Of a DNA stretch of 64,000 nucleotides, positions 60,974 through 64,000 are shown one piece after another. The stretch is from Alcanivorax sp. 24. GTDB lineage: Bacteria > Pseudomonadota > Gammaproteobacteria > Pseudomonadales > Alcanivoracaceae. A program made the translations under genes and the position numbers. Each line of letters begins with the position of its first letter. Position 1 is the first letter of the stretch. The stretch lies in assembly GCF_004360225.1 (NCBI RefSeq), contig NZ_SNUA01000012.1, positions 81,859-145,858 of the forward strand, in the 5' to 3' direction. Below the pieces are notes generated by a model, which was not told the origin of the DNA, searched no databases, and saw only the letters and a program-made list of their open reading frames with translations.

Positions 60974-62461
60974 TCAAAGCGGCAGCCCCAGCCGCCGCGC
61001 CTCCATGCGGCGCAGGAATTCCAGCATCACCTGCCGGTACAGATCCTCACCCAGCCACAGGTCCTCGACACCGGCGTCGATGTTGGGATTGTCGTTCACC
61101 TCCATCACCACCACCTGATCGCCGGATTGCTTCAGGTCCACGCCGTACAACCCATTACCCATCAGCCGGGCGGCTTTCAGCGCCACTCTCAGCACCTTCG
61201 GCGGCACTTCGCGGATCGGTACCGTGCGCGCGTTGCCGGAGGCGGTTTTGCCGCTGTCCTTGTGATGATAAATCTGCCAATGCCCCTTGCTCATGAAGTA
61301 CTGGCAGGCAAACAACGGCCGGTTGTTGAGCACGCCAATACGCCAGTCGTAATCGGTGTACATAAAAGCCTGGGCCAGCACCACGGCGGATTGCTTCAAG
61401 TAGCCGTGCAGCGCGGTTGCCAGCGTCTCGCGGTCCTCCACCTTGCTGATGCCCCGGGAAAAACTGCCGTCCGGGATCTTCAGCACCATCGGCAAGCCCA
61501 ATTCCCCGATCAGGCCGTCCACCTGCTCCGCGCTGGCGCTGAACACAAAGGCGGTGGGCGGCACCGGCACGCCATTGGATTGCATCAGCTCGGCCAGATA
61601 AATCTTGTTGGTGCAGCGCAGGATCGAGCGCGGATCGTCGATCACCACCAGGCCTTCCTGCTCAGCCTTGCGGGCGAACTGATAGGTGTGATGATCGATG
61701 GCGGTGGTTTCGCGAATGAACAGGCCATCGTATTCGCCCAGGCGGGCATAGGCGTCCCGGCCGACCTGCCCCACCTTGATGCCGAGTTGGCGGCCGGCCT
61801 GCCTGAAGCGCTTCAACGCGGTGCGATTGCTTGGCGGCATGGCCTCCTGCTCGTTCACCAGCATGGCCAGATCGTAGCGCTCGCCACGGCGCCGGCGTGG
61901 GCCGCGCCAGACTCTCGCGTTGAACTGCTCCAGGGCCCGAGCGAACTGGTCCTCCTCGGCGCCCTTCACCTGTTTCAGACTCGGCGTTCTGATCGCCTCC
62001 AGGACCCACTGGTCGCGACGCCGGAACGACACCCGCAGAATCGGGCATGGCAACTGATCAAAGATCTGCCGCGCCAGTTCCGTCAGCCCTTCCTGTTCGG
62101 TTTGCCCGAAGTAGATATTGAACGTCACCTTGGTGGCATCGCCGCCCTGCTTCTTCATCGCCTTGTCCAGCGCCGATTCGAAGCGCTCGAAGTGCAGGCC
62201 GTACAACGCCTTGTGGCTGAGATCATTGACGGTGCGCACCGAGGGCATGACACGTTGACCACGGGCTTCCGCCAGCAACGAACAGTAGTAGCCGGGGGAC
62301 AGGTATTTATAACTGCGGCACAGATTGATCACCTGCACTTTCTTGTCGGTGCAGACCGGCTCGGTGGCTTGCAGGTAATCACGGGCGGACAGCAGATTAC
62401 GGGCGGGATAGTACGCCGCCCAATCCGCCGGATCGTCCACCAGGATAATGACTTGGCTCAT
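60974..62461 (-). CDS. RLAN-domain RimK-type ATP-grasp ligase
   Basis: A 495-residue protein: an N-terminal RLAN-type region (about 1-190; VIILVDDPADWAAYYPARNLLSARDYL, with LCRSYKYLSPGYYCSLLAEARGQRVMPS) and a C-terminal RimK ATP-grasp (about 285-490; VPVPPTAFVFSAS, LPMVLKIPDGSFSRGISKVED, and the late metal-binding VVVMEVNDNPNIDAG). RimK-type enzymes add Glu or other amino acids to peptide or cofactor C-termini; this fused class is common in gammaproteobacteria but uncharacterised. ATG 62461 is the likely start. The frame stays open upstream through a 27-copy heptamer array beginning 26 bp away, which is odd and possibly regulatory. Confidence 0.9.
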   Translation of the reverse strand: MSQVIILVDDPADWAAYYPARNLLSARDYLQATEPVCTDKKVQVINLCRSYKYLSPGYYCSLLAEARGQRVMPSVRTVNDLSHKALYGLHFERFESALDKAMKKQGGDATKVTFNIYFGQTEQEGLTELARQIFDQLPCPILRVSFRRRDQWVLEAIRTPSLKQVKGAEEDQFARALEQFNARVWRGPRRRRGERYDLAMLVNEQEAMPPSNRTALKRFRQAGRQLGIKVGQVGRDAYARLGEYDGLFIRETTAIDHHTYQFARKAEQEGLVVIDDPRSILRCTNKIYLAELMQSNGVPVPPTAFVFSASAEQVDGLIGELGLPMVLKIPDGSFSRGISKVEDRETLATALHGYLKQSAVVLAQAFMYTDYDWRIGVLNNRPLFACQYFMSKGHWQIYHHKDSGKTASGNARTVPIREVPPKVLRVALKAARLMGNGLYGVDLKQSGDQVVVMEVNDNPNIDAGVEDLWLGEDLYRQVMLEFLRRMEARRLGLPL

Positions 62462-62486
62462 CGGGGTTCCATTGAGAAGGCTAAGG

Positions 62487-62675
62487 ACGCCGGACGCCGG
62501 ACGCCGGACGCCGGACGCCGAACGCCGAACGCCGAACGCCGAACGCCGAACGCCGAACGCCGAACGCCGAACGCCGAACGCCGAACGCCGAACGCCGAAC
62601 GCCGAACGCCGAACGCCGAACGCCGAACGCCGAACGCCGAACGCCGAACGCCGAACGCCGAACGCCGAACGCCGA
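62487..62675. repeat. 27-copy heptamer array, ACGCCGG x4 then ACGCCGA x23
   Basis: Perfect 7-bp units over 189 bp, beginning 26 bp upstream of the RimK-like start codon, so in its leader. The unit is the same as at 1261-1323 (ACGCCGG), with a homogenised G-to-A variant making up the distal 23 copies. On the minus strand the array lies in frame with the ligase and would encode a GVRRSAF heptapeptide repeat if translated. Confidence 0.97.
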
Positions 62676-62720
62676 AAGATGAAAAACCGGGCGCGCCGAC
62701 TTGGCAAGCAATAAAAACGC

Positions 62721-62797
62721 TTTTTTATAACCGCCGTCCATGGCGGTCACCCTTTGGGCCATCGCGGAGCAACCTTAAAAATTGCTCCCGGCCATTA
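62721..62797. repeat. Dispersed hairpin element, copy 1
   Basis: T-run, then the ACCGCCGTCCATGGCGGT hairpin, CCCTTTGGGCC, then GGAGCAACCTTAAAAATTGC as a second hairpin. Closely matches 63086-63165 in direct orientation about 365 bp away. Confidence 0.85.
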
Positions 62798-62818
62798 GTG
62801 TCCCACAATCCGCTGGCA

Positions 62819-63045
62819 CGCTGACACGCAACACGCCGGCACGCCAAACCCAAGGCCCGCTTGCCGGCCTTGGGGACACCAATTCAAAGCACCCCCGTCA
62901 CGCCGGACCCGATCCGGCATCTCCTTCTACGAAGTTGTGCGCCCCGAAGCGGGAGTTCAATGGTCTTAAGCCAGGAAACGCTCTACCCCGGGATGCCCGA
63001 GTGTTTTCAAAGCGTGTTGGCGTGCCAGCGTGTTGCGTGTTAGCG
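62819..63045. repeat. Heptamer-type inverted-repeat element
   Basis: CGCTGACACGCAACACGC (62819-62836) pairs with 63028-63045 with one mismatch; additional ACGCNNN units flank both arms (62811-62845; 63012-63047). The spacer has a CCAAGGCCCGC/GCCGGCCTTGG-type hairpin. It lies between the two hairpin-element copies. Apart from repeats I see no gene in 62462-63222. Confidence 0.8.
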
Positions 63046-63085
63046 GCCCGTTCCACAACGGTGGGACAGCAATGGCTCTCAGCCA

Positions 63086-63165
63086 TTTTTTATGACCGCC
63101 GTCCATGGCGGTCACCCTTCGGGCCGTCGCGCAGCAACGTTAAAAATTGCTCCCGGCAATTTTTT
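63086..63165. repeat. Dispersed hairpin element, copy 2
   Basis: Same order as copy 1: T-run, CCGCCGTCCATGGCGG hairpin, CCCTTCGGGCC, then GCAGCAACGTTAAAAATTGC, ending CTCCCGGC and a T-run. It is followed by TATTTCCGCAATG, a phrase also found at 1375-1387. Confidence 0.85.
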
Positions 63166-63222
63166 ATTTCCGCAATGCCCTCAGCCCCGGGTTTTGACTA
63201 TAGCATCCCGCGTCTGACGCGA

Positions 63223-64000
63223 TCAGCTGCCCTGGTAGACCACGCGGTAGATAACACCGGCATAGTCATCGGCGATCAGCAAACTGCCGTCGGCGGCCTG
63301 CATGACGTCCGCCGGACGTCCCCAGCGGGTGCCGTCCTCACGCAGCCAGCCGCTGATGAACGGTTGGTAGCCGGTAACCTTGTCGATGCCTTCCACGCCA
63401 ACCCGGGTGACCCGGTACCCGGCCGGCGTGCTGCGATTCCAGGAACCGTGCTCGGCGATGAAGATGTCACCCCGGTAGTCCTCGGGAAATTGCTCCCCGG
63501 TATAGAACGTCATGCCCAAGGGAGCATGGTGCGCCGGCATGGTCCGCATCGGCATGGCGAACTCGCCCGGGTCCTTGTTCTTGCCGAACTCGGGGTCCGG
63601 CACCGTGCCACCGTGAATGAAGGGGTAACCGAAATGCTCACCGTCCTCGCGTACCCGGTTGAGCTCCTCCGGCGGGATCTCGTCGCCGAGCATGTCGCGG
63701 CCATTGTCGGTGAACCACAACTGCCCACTGCGCGGATGGAAATCAAATCCCACCGAATTACGCACTCCGCGGGCCACCGTGGTCATGTCCCCCGAATCCA
63801 GGTCATAGCGTTGGATGGTGGCGTAGGGTGCTTCCCGGTCGCAGATGTTGCAGGGCGCGCCCACCGGCACGATCAGCTTCCCTTCCGGGTCGAACGCCAG
63901 GTACTTCCAGCCGTGATGGGAGTCGGAGGGAAACCCGTCCGTCACCAGATCCGGGGCCGGCGGATCGTCCAGATGATCGAGAATGTCCGGCAGTGCCAGG
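63223..64000 (-). CDS. PQQ-dependent sugar dehydrogenase (5' end beyond window)
   Basis: The last 258 residues of a soluble beta-propeller aldose dehydrogenase (Asd/GDH-B type). Motifs: HGWKYLAFDPEGKLIVPVGAPCNICD (Ca/PQQ site region with paired Cys), NSVGFDFHPRSGQLWFTDNGRDMLGDE, then FIAEHGSWNRS and DGSLLIADDYAGVIYRV at the end. These are family-diagnostic. It oxidises aldose sugars or related alcohols with PQQ in the periplasm. The frame is open to the window edge, so the start is not visible. Confidence 0.9.
   Translation of the reverse strand, partial: LALPDILDHLDDPPAPDLVTDGFPSDSHHGWKYLAFDPEGKLIVPVGAPCNICDREAPYATIQRYDLDSGDMTTVARGVRNSVGFDFHPRSGQLWFTDNGRDMLGDEIPPEELNRVREDGEHFGYPFIHGGTVPDPEFGKNKDPGEFAMPMRTMPAHHAPLGMTFYTGEQFPEDYRGDIFIAEHGSWNRSTPAGYRVTRVGVEGIDKVTGYQPFISGWLREDGTRWGRPADVMQAADGSLLIADDYAGVIYRVVYQGS

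Overview
The window is a GC-rich gammaproteobacterial chromosome segment. The mix of lipid and aliphatic catabolism genes, a DUF1302 outer-membrane protein and many intergenic palindromes suggests an Alcanivorax/Alloalcanivorax-type marine hydrocarbon degrader. That assignment is inference from gene content; no rRNA or marker gene settles it.

Layout. 1-16.2 kb is mainly catabolic: a truncated FIST sensor with a NarL-type response regulator; a PaaI-like thioesterase, IclR regulator and SDR; an aldehyde dehydrogenase; a PAS-AAA+-TyrR-type regulator converging on a nitrilase; an SMP-30 lactonase; three SDRs; and a kinase (APH fold) / acyl-CoA dehydrogenase / histidine phosphatase set resembling a split ACAD10/11 pathway, followed by an enoyl-CoA hydratase. 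16.3-22.5 kb holds a TetR regulator divergent from a five-gene beta-oxidation operon: two acyl-CoA dehydrogenases, MaoC hydratase, MFE-2-type (3R)-hydroxyacyl-CoA dehydrogenase and thiolase. 22.7-24.85 kb is an array of 24 tandem 89-bp units, each carrying two palindromes. 24.9-33.4 kb has an MFS transporter, an acyl-CoA ligase and a complete LivFGMHK-type ABC uptake operon. 33.4-34.5 kb is a long gene-free region. 34.5-42 kb has the DUF1302 protein, a lipoprotein, an epoxide-hydrolase-like enzyme, a divergent pair of DJ-1/PfpI proteins, and a divergent LysR/tautomerase pair. 42-64 kb is mostly housekeeping or unassigned: tRNA-Ser, tRNA-Gly and tRNA-Glu, MAPEG, thioesterase, nitroreductase, MASE2 adenylate cyclase, AbgT transporter, QueF, a YadGH-like ABC exporter, a universal stress protein, GST, a DUF2157/GDYXXLXY pair, an RLAN-RimK ATP-grasp ligase, and a truncated PQQ sugar dehydrogenase.

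The most striking content lies between genes. (i) Seven loci carry 7-bp (once 8-bp) tandem repeats. Six are inverted pairs bracketing a spacer, and in two of these the spacer is a REP/BIME palindrome. (ii) The 24-unit array shows a nine-unit higher-order duplication. (iii) All three tRNA genes are followed, 114-184 bp downstream, by a copy of at least the last 19 nt of their own 3' end. For Ser and Glu the two copies enclose three consecutive hairpins. (iv) A roughly 77-bp hairpin element occurs three times. Together these make an unusually dense set of non-coding repeat families sitting at gene ends and in intergenic spacers.
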